From Streptomyces sp. MMG1533 (GTDB lineage: Bacteria; Actinomycetota; Actinomycetes; Streptomycetales; Streptomycetaceae), in assembly GCF_001279775.1 (NCBI RefSeq), contig NZ_LGDG01000134.1, forward strand, positions 71,118 through 135,117: a DNA stretch of 64,000 bases, written 5' to 3'. How positions within the stretch are numbered: the stretch's first letter is position 1; the number at the start of each line of letters is the position of its first letter. The notes below the pieces were generated by a model. It was given only the letters and a program-made list of their open reading frames with translations, was not told the origin of the DNA and searched no databases. A program made the position numbers and the translations under genes. This document shows, in pieces, positions 9,045 to 19,712 of the stretch.

Positions 9045-9611
9045 CCCCCTTCCGCGGCGCCACCACGGCCCCGCGATTCCCAAACGTGTGAAGAACCGGC
9101 AACCGGCCTCCATATGAACGGCCGATACGGACCGGCCAAACGCGTCCGAGTAACCGGAACCGGCCATGAACTCGATGCGAGCCGGGCGCGTGGGAATCAC
9201 GGTGCAGCGTTCGCGGAAATCTTGTGGATCTTGGTCGATAACTGTGGACAACTCGACGGCTGTGAATATCACCGTCACCCATACCGGTGACCCCTGTACC
9301 ACCCCCTGTGCGACATCCGCAGAGCAGCGCTCCAGCTACACACAGTGACGGATCATGAGCATGCGAAAGAGGCGACCGCAGCCGCCTCACCACGACCCTG
9401 CGGCCGCGCACAGAAAAAGGAAAACCCACCCGGACATGCGACGACCCCCGCCGGGGGGGAGAGCGGGGGTCGCCTTCACGGCCGACTCGGGGGGGGGGGA
9501 GGAGCCGGACCGCGTTAGCACGGTCGCGAACGATCCGTGACTTCCATGGTGTACCCGAGAGCCCTCTCAGGCAAACCCACGCGCCCACCTTACGCCGAAT
9601 GGGCTGCGCCT
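9045..9611. other. 567-bp divergent intergenic region with stem-loop and G-tract
   Basis: It separates the Tad operon from the HAD phosphatase gene and should hold both promoters. A 10-bp stem (CGACCCCCGC 9442-9451 / GCGGGGGTCG 9463-9472) with an 11-base loop sits upstream of the plus-strand gene and could be a terminator or leader attenuator. A run of 11 G (9489-9499) follows. A 61-codon frame at 9355-9540 runs through these features and does not look like a protein. Confidence 0.5.
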
Positions 9612-10445
9612 ATGCTCGGGGCTGTGGAAAACCACTCCTTGCCCCGCACAGCGGCCTTCTTTGACCTGGACAAGACGGTCATTGCGAAGTCGAGCACGCT
9701 CACCTTCAGCAAGTCCTTCTACCAAGGCGGCCTGATCAACCGCAGGGCCGCCTTGCGTACCGCATATGCCCAGTTCGTCTTCCTCGTGGGCGGCATGGAC
9801 CACGACCAGATGGAGCGTACGCGCGAGTACCTGTCCGCGCTCGTGCGCGGCTGGAACGTCCAGCAGGTCAAGGAGATCGTCGCCGAGACGCTCCACGAGC
9901 TCATCGACCCGATCATCTACGACGAGGCCGCCTCCCTCATCGAGGAGCACCACACCGCCGGGCGCGACGTCGTCATCGTGTCCACCTCGGGCGCCGAGGT
10001 GGTCGAGCCGATCGGCGAGATGCTCGGCGCGGACCGCGTGGTGGCCACCCGCATGGTCGTGGGCGACGACGGCTGCTTCACGGGGGAGGTGGAGTACTAC
10101 GCGTACGGCCCGACGAAGGCCGAGGCGATCAAGGAACTGGCCGAGTCCGAGGGGTACGACCTCTCGCGCTGCTACGCCTACAGCGACTCGGCGACCGACC
10201 TGCCGATGCTGAGGTCCGTCGGTCACCCCCATGCGGTGAATCCCGACCGCACACTGCGCCGTGAGGCACTCGCGCGCGGGTGGCCGATTCTCGATTTCCA
10301 CCGGCCGGTCCGGCTCAAGAAGCGGCTCCCCGCCTTCTCGGTACCGCCCCGTCCGGCGCTCGTCGCGGTCGCGGCGATAGGCGCCGCGGCGGCCACCGCG
10401 GGCCTTGTCTGGTACGCGAGCCGGCGCCGTCCAGCTCCGGCCTGA
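9612..10445 (+). CDS. HAD-IB family hydrolase (SerB-like phosphatase)
   Basis: A 277-residue protein from ATG 9612. HAD motif I is FFDLDKTVI, motif II is VIVSTSG, and motif III/IV lies around K...YAYSDSATDLPML. It belongs to the TIGR01490-type subfamily found beside Tad loci in actinobacteria; the substrate is unknown. A C-terminal hydrophobic stretch (ALVAVAAIGAAAATAGLVWYASRR) suggests a membrane tail. An upstream in-frame ATG at 9546 is possible, but the residues it would add look non-conserved. Confidence 0.9.
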   Translation: MLGAVENHSLPRTAAFFDLDKTVIAKSSTLTFSKSFYQGGLINRRAALRTAYAQFVFLVGGMDHDQMERTREYLSALVRGWNVQQVKEIVAETLHELIDPIIYDEAASLIEEHHTAGRDVVIVSTSGAEVVEPIGEMLGADRVVATRMVVGDDGCFTGEVEYYAYGPTKAEAIKELAESEGYDLSRCYAYSDSATDLPMLRSVGHPHAVNPDRTLRREALARGWPILDFHRPVRLKKRLPAFSVPPRPALVAVAAIGAAAATAGLVWYASRRRPAPA

Positions 10446-10793
10446 CCAGGCCGACACTCGCCTAATGTCTGTTTGATCCCAATAGTAAAGAAGTGCAGCC
10501 TGGGCTTCCGCTTGCTCCGGTCCTGGAGTACAAAGGGGTTAACGGCCCGCGAGACCAAGGACATCCGAAAGGATCACCTTAAGAACGCATTTGGCCCCAC
10601 GGACCGAGCATGAACACCGGGCACCCACGCGACGTCGACCCGTCGATTACGGGCCAGCCGCACCAGGTGACGGGCAAAGTTCCCGACCTGATGGGCAATA
10701 TTCGAGGACGCTTGGTACCCCGGTGGACATGCCAGCGGCGGTACGAATCCTCGTACCGCCGCATCCCTTTCCCGAGGGTTTTCCGGTAAATCC
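10446..10793. other. 348-bp convergent intergenic region
   Basis: It lies between two convergent genes. Apart from the hairpin at 10,735-10,762 I see no gene or RNA signature here. The first part (10,460-10,600) is relatively AT-rich for this genome. Confidence 0.5.
10735..10762. terminator. Hairpin terminator between convergent genes
   Basis: A perfect 12-bp stem (GCGGCGGTACGA / TCGTACCGCCGC) with a 4-base loop. It lies downstream of the minus-strand Fic-like gene and of the plus-strand HAD gene and can serve both. There is no T-tract, as is common in Streptomyces. Confidence 0.75.
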
Positions 10794-11618
10794 CTACGCC
10801 GCCCCGCGCTGCAGCGCCTCGCACACCGCCGTCGACTCGCGCGCCCCCAGTTCGACCGCACGACCGCAGTGTGCGATCCAGGAGGCCATGCCCTCCGGCG
10901 TGCCGGAGACATACCCGTCGAGCGCCGCCAGATAGGCCGCGCGGCCCAGTTCGGCGTGGCCGACCTCCGCCGGGCAGACGGACTTCGGGTCCAGGCCGCT
11001 GCCTACCAGGACGATGCGTTCGGCCGCACGCGCGACCAGGCCGTTGTGGGAGGCGAAGGGGCGCAGGGCGAGGAGTTCGCCGTGCACGACGGCGGCCGTG
11101 ACCAGCGCGGGGGCCGAACCGCCCTTGATGATCAGCTCGGAGAGCCCTTCGAGGCGGCCGGAGACCTCCCCGGCGCTCGGCAGCGGCAGCTCGATCAGCG
11201 GCTCGTCGACGGGCTCGCCCGCCTGACGCGGACGCCCGACCTCGTCGCCCGTGGTCGCGGCCGCGACCAGATGCAGACGAGCCAGCACCCGCAGGGGCGA
11301 CTGCCGCCAGATGGACAGCAGTTGGCCCGCCTCCGCGGTCAGCCGCAGGGCGCCGCCCATGACGCGCGCCTCGTCGTCGCCGCTGAAGTCGGTGCGGCGG
11401 CGCACTTCCTCCAGGGCCCAGTCCGCGCCGGACAGCGCACCCGAACCTCGCGCACCCCGCAGGGCGGCCTCGGAGGTGATCTCGTTGCTGCGGCGCCGCA
11501 TGACCCGGTGCCCGTAGACCCGGTCCACGGCCTTGCGCACGGACTCCACGGACTCGGGCACACCGGGCAGCGAGCCCAGGGCCGCTAGCGGATCGGCGGT
11601 CGCGCCTGTCGTACTCAT
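10794..11618 (-). CDS. Divergent Fic-domain-like protein, likely catalytically inactive
   Basis: A 274-residue protein from ATG 11618. The C-terminal half has a Fic-like helical region ending in LLALRPFASHNGLVARAAE, which aligns with the Fic core HPFxxGNGRxxR. Here the catalytic His is Arg, and GNGR reads HNGL. Fic enzymes transfer AMP or other groups from nucleotides using that His, so this protein is probably not an AMP transferase. It is encoded near the CooC-like ATPase and the HAD phosphatase. Function unknown. Confidence 0.72.
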   Translation of the reverse strand: MSTTGATADPLAALGSLPGVPESVESVRKAVDRVYGHRVMRRRSNEITSEAALRGARGSGALSGADWALEEVRRRTDFSGDDEARVMGGALRLTAEAGQLLSIWRQSPLRVLARLHLVAAATTGDEVGRPRQAGEPVDEPLIELPLPSAGEVSGRLEGLSELIIKGGSAPALVTAAVVHGELLALRPFASHNGLVARAAERIVLVGSGLDPKSVCPAEVGHAELGRAAYLAALDGYVSGTPEGMASWIAHCGRAVELGARESTAVCEALQRGAA

Positions 11619-11719
11619 AAGTACGACCCTACGCAGCTCGGGGGCACACCCCACGAAGGAGTGGTCTTCTTCACGCACGTCTGCCACATACAGCTACCGG
11701 ACGACTACGCTTGGTGAAC

Positions 11720-12700
11720 ATGAAAATTGCTTTCGTCGGGAAGGGCGGCAGCGGCAAGACCACCCTGTCCTCCCTGTTCATCCGCCACCTCGCGACCACC
11801 GGGGCGCCGGTCGTCGCCGTCGACGCCGACATCAACCAGCACCTCGGCCCCGCTCTCGGCCTGGACGAGACGCAGGCGGCCGCGTTGCCCGCGATGGGCG
11901 AGCGGCTGCCGCTGATCAAGGACTATCTGCGCGGCTCCAACCCACGCATCACCTCCGCCGAGACGATGATCAAGACGACCCCTCCCGGCGAGGGCTCCCG
12001 CCTGTTGCGGGTGCGCGAGGACAACCCGGTGTACGACGCCTGCGCCCGGCCGGTGGAACTCGAGGGCGGCGCGGTCCGTTTGATGGTCACCGGCCCCTTC
12101 ACGGACGCCGACCTGGGGGTCGCCTGCTACCACTCCAAGACCGGAGCGGTGGAACTGTGCCTGAACCACCTCGTCGACGGCCCCGACGAGTACGTCGTGG
12201 TGGACATGACGGCGGGCTCGGACTCCTTCGCCTCCGGCATGTTCACCCGCTTCGACATCACGTTCCTCGTCGCCGAACCGACCCGGAAGGGGGTCTCCGT
12301 CTATCGCCAGTACAAGGAGTACGCCCGCGACTTCGGCGTCACCCTGAAGGTCGTCGGCAACAAGGTGCAGGCTCAGGACGACCTCGACTTCCTCCGCGCC
12401 GAAGTAGGGGACGACCTGCTCATGACGGTGGGGCACTCGGACTGGGTGCGCGCACTGGAGAAGGGCCGGCCGCCCCGGTTCGAGCTCCTGGAGGACGCCA
12501 ACCGCCGCGCTCTGAGGCGCTTGCTGTCAGCCGTCGACGCGACGTACGAACTGCGCGACTGGAAGCGCTACACACGCCAGATGGTGCACTTCCACCTGAA
12601 GAACGCCCAGTCGTGGGGCAACGAACGCACCGGGGCCGACCTGGCCGCGCAGGTCGACCCCTCCTTCGTGCTCGGCGAGAGTGTCGCGGCAACCGCCTGA
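11720..12700 (+). CDS. CooC/ParA-like P-loop ATPase
   Basis: A 326-residue protein starting at ATG 11720 (GTG 11714 and TTG 11711 are alternatives). The deviant Walker A is FVGKGGSGKTTLSSLF, and VDADINQHLGPALG follows as the switch region. This is the MinD/ArsA/CooC clan, whose members often insert metals or act as maturation ATPases. The C-terminal 70 residues (RRLLSAVDATYELRDWKRYTRQMVHFHLKN) are not shared with MinD. Partner and substrate unknown. Confidence 0.85.
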   Translation: MKIAFVGKGGSGKTTLSSLFIRHLATTGAPVVAVDADINQHLGPALGLDETQAAALPAMGERLPLIKDYLRGSNPRITSAETMIKTTPPGEGSRLLRVREDNPVYDACARPVELEGGAVRLMVTGPFTDADLGVACYHSKTGAVELCLNHLVDGPDEYVVVDMTAGSDSFASGMFTRFDITFLVAEPTRKGVSVYRQYKEYARDFGVTLKVVGNKVQAQDDLDFLRAEVGDDLLMTVGHSDWVRALEKGRPPRFELLEDANRRALRRLLSAVDATYELRDWKRYTRQMVHFHLKNAQSWGNERTGADLAAQVDPSFVLGESVAATA

Positions 12701-12746
12701 GCGTGCCCCGGCGGCCGCTCACCGAGTCGTCGCGACCATCTGACGG

Positions 12747-14024
12747 CTACTGCCGCTTGGCCGCCGGCGCCCCGGGCACGCCCTTCGGGGCCGGGGCCGG
12801 GCGGCCCGACAGGAAGGACTCCCAGCTCTGCTTCGGGGCTTCGCCGACCTGTAGGGAGCGCAGCTTCTCAAGGGTGTTCGGGTCCTGGGCGTCCAGCCAG
12901 TCGGCGAGCTGCCGGAAGGACACGCAGCGCACGTCGGGTTTGTTGCAGACGCCCTCGACGACCTGCTCGACGGCCCGCATGTAGGTGCCGCCGTTCCAGG
13001 ACTCGAAGTGGTTGCCGATGATCAGGGGCGCGCGGTTGCCGTCGTAGGCCCGATGGAAGCCCTTGAGGAGGCCGTCGCGCATCTGGTCGCCCCAGAAGTC
13101 GTACTTGGAGGGGTCACCCTGGGTCCTGGTGCCCGACTGGTTGACCATGAAGTTGTAGTCCATCGTCAGCTGCTCGTAGGAGTGCCCGGGGAACGGCACG
13201 AGCTGCATCGACAGGTCCCACAGGCCCTCCTTCTTCTTCGGCCAGACCTGGTCGTTGACACCGCTGGTGTCATAGCGGAAGCCCAGTTCGCCGGCGGCCT
13301 TCATGAAGTTCGTCTGGCCCTCCAGGCAGGGCGTGCGGGCTCCGATGAGCTCCTTGTCGTAGTCGAAGGGCAGCGGTGAGGCCGTCTTCATGCCGGTGTT
13401 GGTCTTCCAGGACTTCACGAAGTGCTTCGCCTGGGCGATCTCGTCCTTCCAGTCCTCCACCGACCACTCGCCGACCCCGCCGCCGCTGCCGCAGAAGTGG
13501 CCGTTGAAGTGGGTGCCGATCTCGTTGCCCTCCAGCCACGCCATGCGCAGCTGCTTCACGGTCTCGGCGATGCCCTCCTCGTCGTTGAAGCCGATGTCGG
13601 AGCGGCCCGGCGAGTGCTGCGGCGGCCGGTACAGGTCGCGCTTGTCCTCCGGCAGCATGTACACGCCGCTGAGGAAATACGTCATCGTCGCGTTGTTCGA
13701 CTTGGCGACCTTGCGGAAGTGGGAGAACAGCTTCTGGCCGTCCTCGCCGGCGCCGTCCCAGGAGAACACCACGAACTGCGGGGGCTTCTGACCCGGCTTG
13801 AGGCGCTCGGGTCTGGGCAGGTGGGGCTGGGCTCCGGTGTACGAGGTGGAGCCGTCGCCGATCAGGCGGACCGCGCTCTTGGGCGGCGCCTGGGCCGGCT
13901 TCGCCTTCTGCGGCCCTGGCGCTCCTTGCCCGGACGTGTCGCTGCCGTTCGCGCAACCGGCCAGGGATGCGGCACAGACCGCGGCGACCACGGCGCCCGC
14001 GGCGATCCTCTGGGTGGCGGCCAT
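12747..14024 (-). CDS. Lipoprotein with polysaccharide-deacetylase-like domain
   Basis: A 425-residue protein from ATG 14024, with a good ribosome site AGGTGG upstream. The signal peptide ends in the lipobox LAGC (Cys24), so it is anchored outside the membrane. The mature part has FSWDGAGEDG, resembling the catalytic Asp of NodB-type deacetylases, and HFNGHFCG with a His-x3-His metal pair; FRYDTSGVNDQVW and IIGNHFESWNGG lie further on. It probably acts on cell-wall or extracellular glycan. It is divergent from the SulP gene. Confidence 0.82.
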   Translation of the reverse strand: MAATQRIAAGAVVAAVCAASLAGCANGSDTSGQGAPGPQKAKPAQAPPKSAVRLIGDGSTSYTGAQPHLPRPERLKPGQKPPQFVVFSWDGAGEDGQKLFSHFRKVAKSNNATMTYFLSGVYMLPEDKRDLYRPPQHSPGRSDIGFNDEEGIAETVKQLRMAWLEGNEIGTHFNGHFCGSGGGVGEWSVEDWKDEIAQAKHFVKSWKTNTGMKTASPLPFDYDKELIGARTPCLEGQTNFMKAAGELGFRYDTSGVNDQVWPKKKEGLWDLSMQLVPFPGHSYEQLTMDYNFMVNQSGTRTQGDPSKYDFWGDQMRDGLLKGFHRAYDGNRAPLIIGNHFESWNGGTYMRAVEQVVEGVCNKPDVRCVSFRQLADWLDAQDPNTLEKLRSLQVGEAPKQSWESFLSGRPAPAPKGVPGAPAAKRQ

Positions 14025-14337
14025 GTTCCGCCCACCTACTTCCTTCTCTCGGCCGACGCCGGTGAGGGCGTTTTGTGGCCGCCAAGCTCGCATGGGACCG
14101 AGAAGGAATTAGTACGACAAGCCGATCAAATAGCCACTTCACTCCCCCGGGTGACTTATTAACCCATTTGCCCGGAAAGTCTATGCTCGCCCTTTACTCT
14201 GCATTACGATCCATTTACCGAGCGTTGATTCATCCCGCCGCTTGCACGCCGTGACCCACGGCCGCCGACCCGACCCCCCGCCATCGACGGGGGACCACCA
14301 GATCGCGACCGCGCTGCCCCGGAGGAGACGGGAAAAA
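14025..14337. other. Divergent promoter region, relatively AT-rich
   Basis: A 313-bp gap between the lipoprotein and SulP genes, with an unusually AT-rich centre near 14,125-14,230 where the two promoters are expected. It contains a GC-centred palindrome at 14,139-14,154 that recurs exactly upstream of wblA. Confidence 0.55.
14139..14154. promoter_or_regulatory. Putative operator, 16-bp interrupted palindrome (copy 1)
   Basis: TCACTCCCCCGGGTGA; its reverse complement TCACCCGGGGGAGTGA occurs identically at 33,861-33,876. It has TCAC/GTGA outer arms. Regulator unknown. Confidence 0.35.
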
Positions 14338-16770
14338 ATGTCAGCCTGCGTCCCCACCCGCGCCGCCGACTCGACTCGGCCGAAGCGCATCCACCAACCC
14401 CACAGCCCACCGTCGTCCCCGCCCCGCCGCTTCCGTATCGCGGGCGCGGATGTCTCGGCCGCGATCGCGGTCTTCCTGATCGCCCTTCCGCTGTCCCTCG
14501 GCATCGCCCTCGCCACCGGTGCGCCGCTGCAGGCCGGACTCGTCGCCGCTGCCGTCGGAGGCATCGTCGCCGGCCGGCTCGGCGGCGCCCCGCTCCAGGT
14601 CAGCGGCCCCGCCGCCGGCCTCACCGTGGTCACCGCCGACCTCATCCAGCGCTACGGCTGGCGGACGACCTGCGCCATCACGGTCCTGGCCGGCCTCGCC
14701 CAACTGGGCCTGGGCTGCCTGCGCGTGGCCCGCAGCGCCCTCGCCGTCAGCCCCGCGATCGTGCACGGCATGCTCGGCGGCATCGGCATCACCATCGCCG
14801 TCGCCCAGCTGCACATCGTCCTCGGCGGCACCCCGCAGAGCTCCGTCCTCGACAACCTCCGCGCGCTGCCCGCCCAGTTGGCGGGCCTGCATCCGGCCGC
14901 CGTGTCGGTGAGCGCGCTGACCCTGGCCCTGCTGCTGCTCTGGCCCCGGATCCCCGGCCGGGTCGGACGCCTGTTGCGCAGGATCCCGGCCGCGCTCGTC
15001 GCCGTCGCCGGGGCCACCGCAGCCGCCTCGCTCGCCGGGCTGACCCTGTCCAAGGTCGACCTGCCGTCCTGGCGCAGCCACGCCCTGGCCGGGCTCCCCG
15101 AGGGCCCGGTGCTCGGCCTGGTCGCCGCCGTGCTCACCACCACGCTGGTGTGCAGCGTGCAGTCGCTGCTCGGCGCGGTCGCCGTGGACAAGCTGGTGGC
15201 CGGCCGTCCCGGCCTGCCCGCCCATGTCGGACGCTCCGACCTGGACCGCGAACTGCTGGGGCAGGGTGCCGCCAACATCGTCTCCGGATCGCTCGGCGGC
15301 CTGCCCGTCGCGGGCGTCGCCGTACGCAGCTCGGCGAATGTCCAAGCCGGTGCGATCAGCCGGAACTCCACGATGTTGCACGGCGTTCTCGTAGTAGTCG
15401 CCGCACTGCTGCTGGTCCCGATCCTGGAGCTCATTCCGCTCGCCTCGCTCGCCGCCCTGGTGATGGCCGTCGGCATCCAGATGGTGTCCCTGCACCACAT
15501 CCGCACGGTGACGCGCCACCGAGAAGTGCTGGTGTACGCCGTCACCACACTCGGCGTGGTCCTCCTCGGCGTCCTGGAGGGCGTGACGCTCGGCATCGCC
15601 GTCGCGGTCGCCGTCGCCCTGCACCGCCTCACCCGCACCCGCATCACGCACGACGAGAAGGAAGGAGTCCATCACGTACACGTACGAGGACAGCTGACGT
15701 TCCTCGCGGTGCCCCGGCTCAGCCGGACCCTGCATCTCGTACCCCAAGGCGCCCACGCCGTCGTGGAGTTGGACGGGTCGTTCATGGACCACGCGGCGTA
15801 CGAGTCCCTGCAGGACTGGCAGAACACACACACCGCGCGGGGCGGCTCCGTCGAACTCACCGGCCGCCGCGCCGGAGTCCGGATCGGCGAGCCCGGAAGC
15901 ACGGCCGACCTCCACCCCGGGGACGAACACGCCGAGTCGGCGACCGGCACCGCCGGCTGCCGCTGCCGCCCCTGGACGGCCTGGCGCAACCACCAGTGCG
16001 AGCGCCCACAGTCCGCGCTGCCCCACGAGGGGCATACGGACAGACCCGGCACACCTGATGCACCGGGTGCGGCCGGTGCGGCCGGTGCGGCCGGTGCGGC
16101 CGGCGGGCATGAACTGGCGCGTGGCATCAGCGTGTTCCAGCGGCACACCGCACCGCATGTGCGGGGTGAGCTGGCCCGGCTGGCACGCGAGGGCCAACAG
16201 CCCTCCCAGCTCTTCCTCACCTGTGCCGACTCACGCCTCGTCACCTCGATGATCACCTCCAGTGGTCCGGGCGACCTCTTCGTGGTGCGCAACGTGGGCA
16301 ACCTCGTTCCCCCGCCCGGCCAGGAGAGCGGGGACGACTCGGTGGCCGCCGCGATCGAGTACGCGGTGGACGTGCTGCAGGTGCGCTCCATCACGGTGTG
16401 CGGGCATTCCGGATGCGGGGCCATGCAGGCGCTGATCAACTCCGAGCCCGGAGGCGCCCAGACGCCGCTCAAGCGGTGGCTGCGGCACGGGCTGCCGAGC
16501 CTGGAGTGCATGGCCGACGACAGCCGACCGTGGGCCCGACTGGCCGGACGGGCGCCCGCCGACGCGGTCGAGCAGCTCTGTCTGACCAACGTGGTCCAGC
16601 AGTTGGAGCACCTGCGCGCCCACGAGTCGGTGGCCCGGGCCCTGCAGGATGGGGCTCTGGAGCTGCACGGGATGTACTTCCACGTGGGGGAGGCCCAGGC
16701 GTACCTGCTGACCGGGATGAGCGGGGACGAGGTGTTCGACCACGTGCGGGCGGCTGATCTCTCGGCGTGA
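14338..16770 (+). CDS. SulP anion transporter fused to beta-carbonic anhydrase
   Basis: A bifunctional protein of 810 residues starting at ATG 14338, with ribosome site GGAGGAGA. Residues about 35-430 form the SulP membrane domain, with many helices and the GAPLQAGLVAAAVGGIVAGRLGG region. About 440-530 is a short STAS-like segment. A linker of Gly-Ala-Ala repeats follows, then a beta-carbonic anhydrase from about 590, with the zinc motifs CADSR (near 629) and HSGCG (near 689). The expected role is bicarbonate (or sulfate) uptake coupled to CO2/bicarbonate interconversion at the membrane. Confidence 0.93.
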   Translation: MSACVPTRAADSTRPKRIHQPHSPPSSPPRRFRIAGADVSAAIAVFLIALPLSLGIALATGAPLQAGLVAAAVGGIVAGRLGGAPLQVSGPAAGLTVVTADLIQRYGWRTTCAITVLAGLAQLGLGCLRVARSALAVSPAIVHGMLGGIGITIAVAQLHIVLGGTPQSSVLDNLRALPAQLAGLHPAAVSVSALTLALLLLWPRIPGRVGRLLRRIPAALVAVAGATAAASLAGLTLSKVDLPSWRSHALAGLPEGPVLGLVAAVLTTTLVCSVQSLLGAVAVDKLVAGRPGLPAHVGRSDLDRELLGQGAANIVSGSLGGLPVAGVAVRSSANVQAGAISRNSTMLHGVLVVVAALLLVPILELIPLASLAALVMAVGIQMVSLHHIRTVTRHREVLVYAVTTLGVVLLGVLEGVTLGIAVAVAVALHRLTRTRITHDEKEGVHHVHVRGQLTFLAVPRLSRTLHLVPQGAHAVVELDGSFMDHAAYESLQDWQNTHTARGGSVELTGRRAGVRIGEPGSTADLHPGDEHAESATGTAGCRCRPWTAWRNHQCERPQSALPHEGHTDRPGTPDAPGAAGAAGAAGAAGGHELARGISVFQRHTAPHVRGELARLAREGQQPSQLFLTCADSRLVTSMITSSGPGDLFVVRNVGNLVPPPGQESGDDSVAAAIEYAVDVLQVRSITVCGHSGCGAMQALINSEPGGAQTPLKRWLRHGLPSLECMADDSRPWARLAGRAPADAVEQLCLTNVVQQLEHLRAHESVARALQDGALELHGMYFHVGEAQAYLLTGMSGDEVFDHVRAADLSA
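16065..16105 (+). repeat. 9-bp in-frame tandem repeat in the SulP-CA linker
   Basis: Four-plus copies of GCGGCCGGT encode Ala-Gly-Ala repeats joining the STAS-like segment to the carbonic anhydrase domain. It is prone to copy-number change without loss of frame. Confidence 0.85.
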
Positions 16771-17581
16771 TGCCGAGGCCCGCTGCGGGTGTGCGGCCCC
16801 CGTCGGGGTGGGGACGCACACCCGTGGTGCACCTGGGTCTGCGATTCCGGCGCGCAGTGCTTGATCTTGCCCTGCCGGCATGGAAGAGCTCGGTCGGCAC
16901 CCCCGTCCCCGTGCCGTCCTTGCGGGTCATGTTCTCGATGCCCAGGGAATTGCCCGGGTGCAGCGTGACCTGTCACTGACGGGAGAGTTCCGTCGGGGCG
17001 ACGACGTCATCCCCGTCCGGCGGCTCGTCACCGACGTGGCGTGCGGGTCGGCCGGCGGTGGATCCGCCTCCGTGCGCGGGGACTTGCGGGCCCGGTGCAG
17101 CCGTACGCGGGCGGTGACCTGGCGGATACCGAGGGCGGCGGCGGCCTCGGGGACGGTCAGTTGGTCGACCGCGATGAGTCCATGACGGCCCGTTCGCCCT
17201 CCGGGAGTCGGCCGACCGCGCGGCGGCCGGAGCTCTCGGCGCCGAGCTGGCCGCTGCCGCGGGCCCACCCCGTATCCGTTCCACACTCACTGTCCCCTCT
17301 CTCCCTCCTCTCTCCCTCTTCTCTCCCTCTGCGATCTCCTCCGTGGCGCTTCACCTGTACTTGGGCCTGAGTGTGAAAGGCGTTACAGGGACTGAACTCT
17401 GCCTGGTCTGCGTCCGTGGGTACGGATGACCCCGGGCGCCGAAACAGACGTACACAAGACGCGTACACAAGACACGCGCACAGGTCTAAACCAATTTTCC
17501 GTCGACCCTTGTCACCAGGCCCCCGGGTCTGATGAGCTGTGGCCTGGGACACATCGGACAACCCTGAGAATGGGAGATGTC
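16771..17581. other. 811-bp region with no intact gene
   Basis: The left two-thirds carry the remnant of an ECF sigma-factor gene on the minus strand (16,927-17,260). The right part (17,290-17,580) is CT-rich, then becomes the acsA leader. No intact gene seen. Confidence 0.55.
16927..17260 (-). pseudogene. ECF sigma factor remnant (region 4), frameshifted and 5'-truncated
   Basis: On the minus strand one frame reads RLPEGERAVMD and, after a one-base loss near 17,178, another continues LIAVDQLTVPEAAAALGI and then TARVRLHRARKS. Together these form a normal sigma-70 region 4 helix-turn-helix of ECF type. No region 2 can be found upstream, so the gene is truncated as well as frameshifted. Confidence 0.68.
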
Positions 17582-19540
<1,959 letters not shown>

Positions 19541-19553
19541 GTACGACGCTCAG

Positions 19554-19588
19554 GGGCACCCGGCAGCCAGTGCGCCGGGTGCCCTTTT
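19554..19588 (+). terminator. Intrinsic terminator of acsA
   Basis: An 11-bp stem (GGGCACCCGGC / GCCGGGTGCCC), 9-base loop and TTTT tail, 14 bases after the acsA stop. Confidence 0.88.
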
Positions 19589-19712
19589 CACACCTAACGT
19601 AGGGATCGCCGGATTCCTCCCGGCGTACTTTAGGTAGACTAAACAAACAGGTGCGCCGGGAAGTCTGGTCGGCAAGTGCTCAATGCTGCCCACCGACCGG
19701 AGGTCTCCCCCC

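Noticed and set aside
6421..9117. 898-codon plus-strand frame through the Tad operon
   Set aside because: Shadow of tadA and the CpaE-like gene; no domain, and the opposite strand carries clear motifs.
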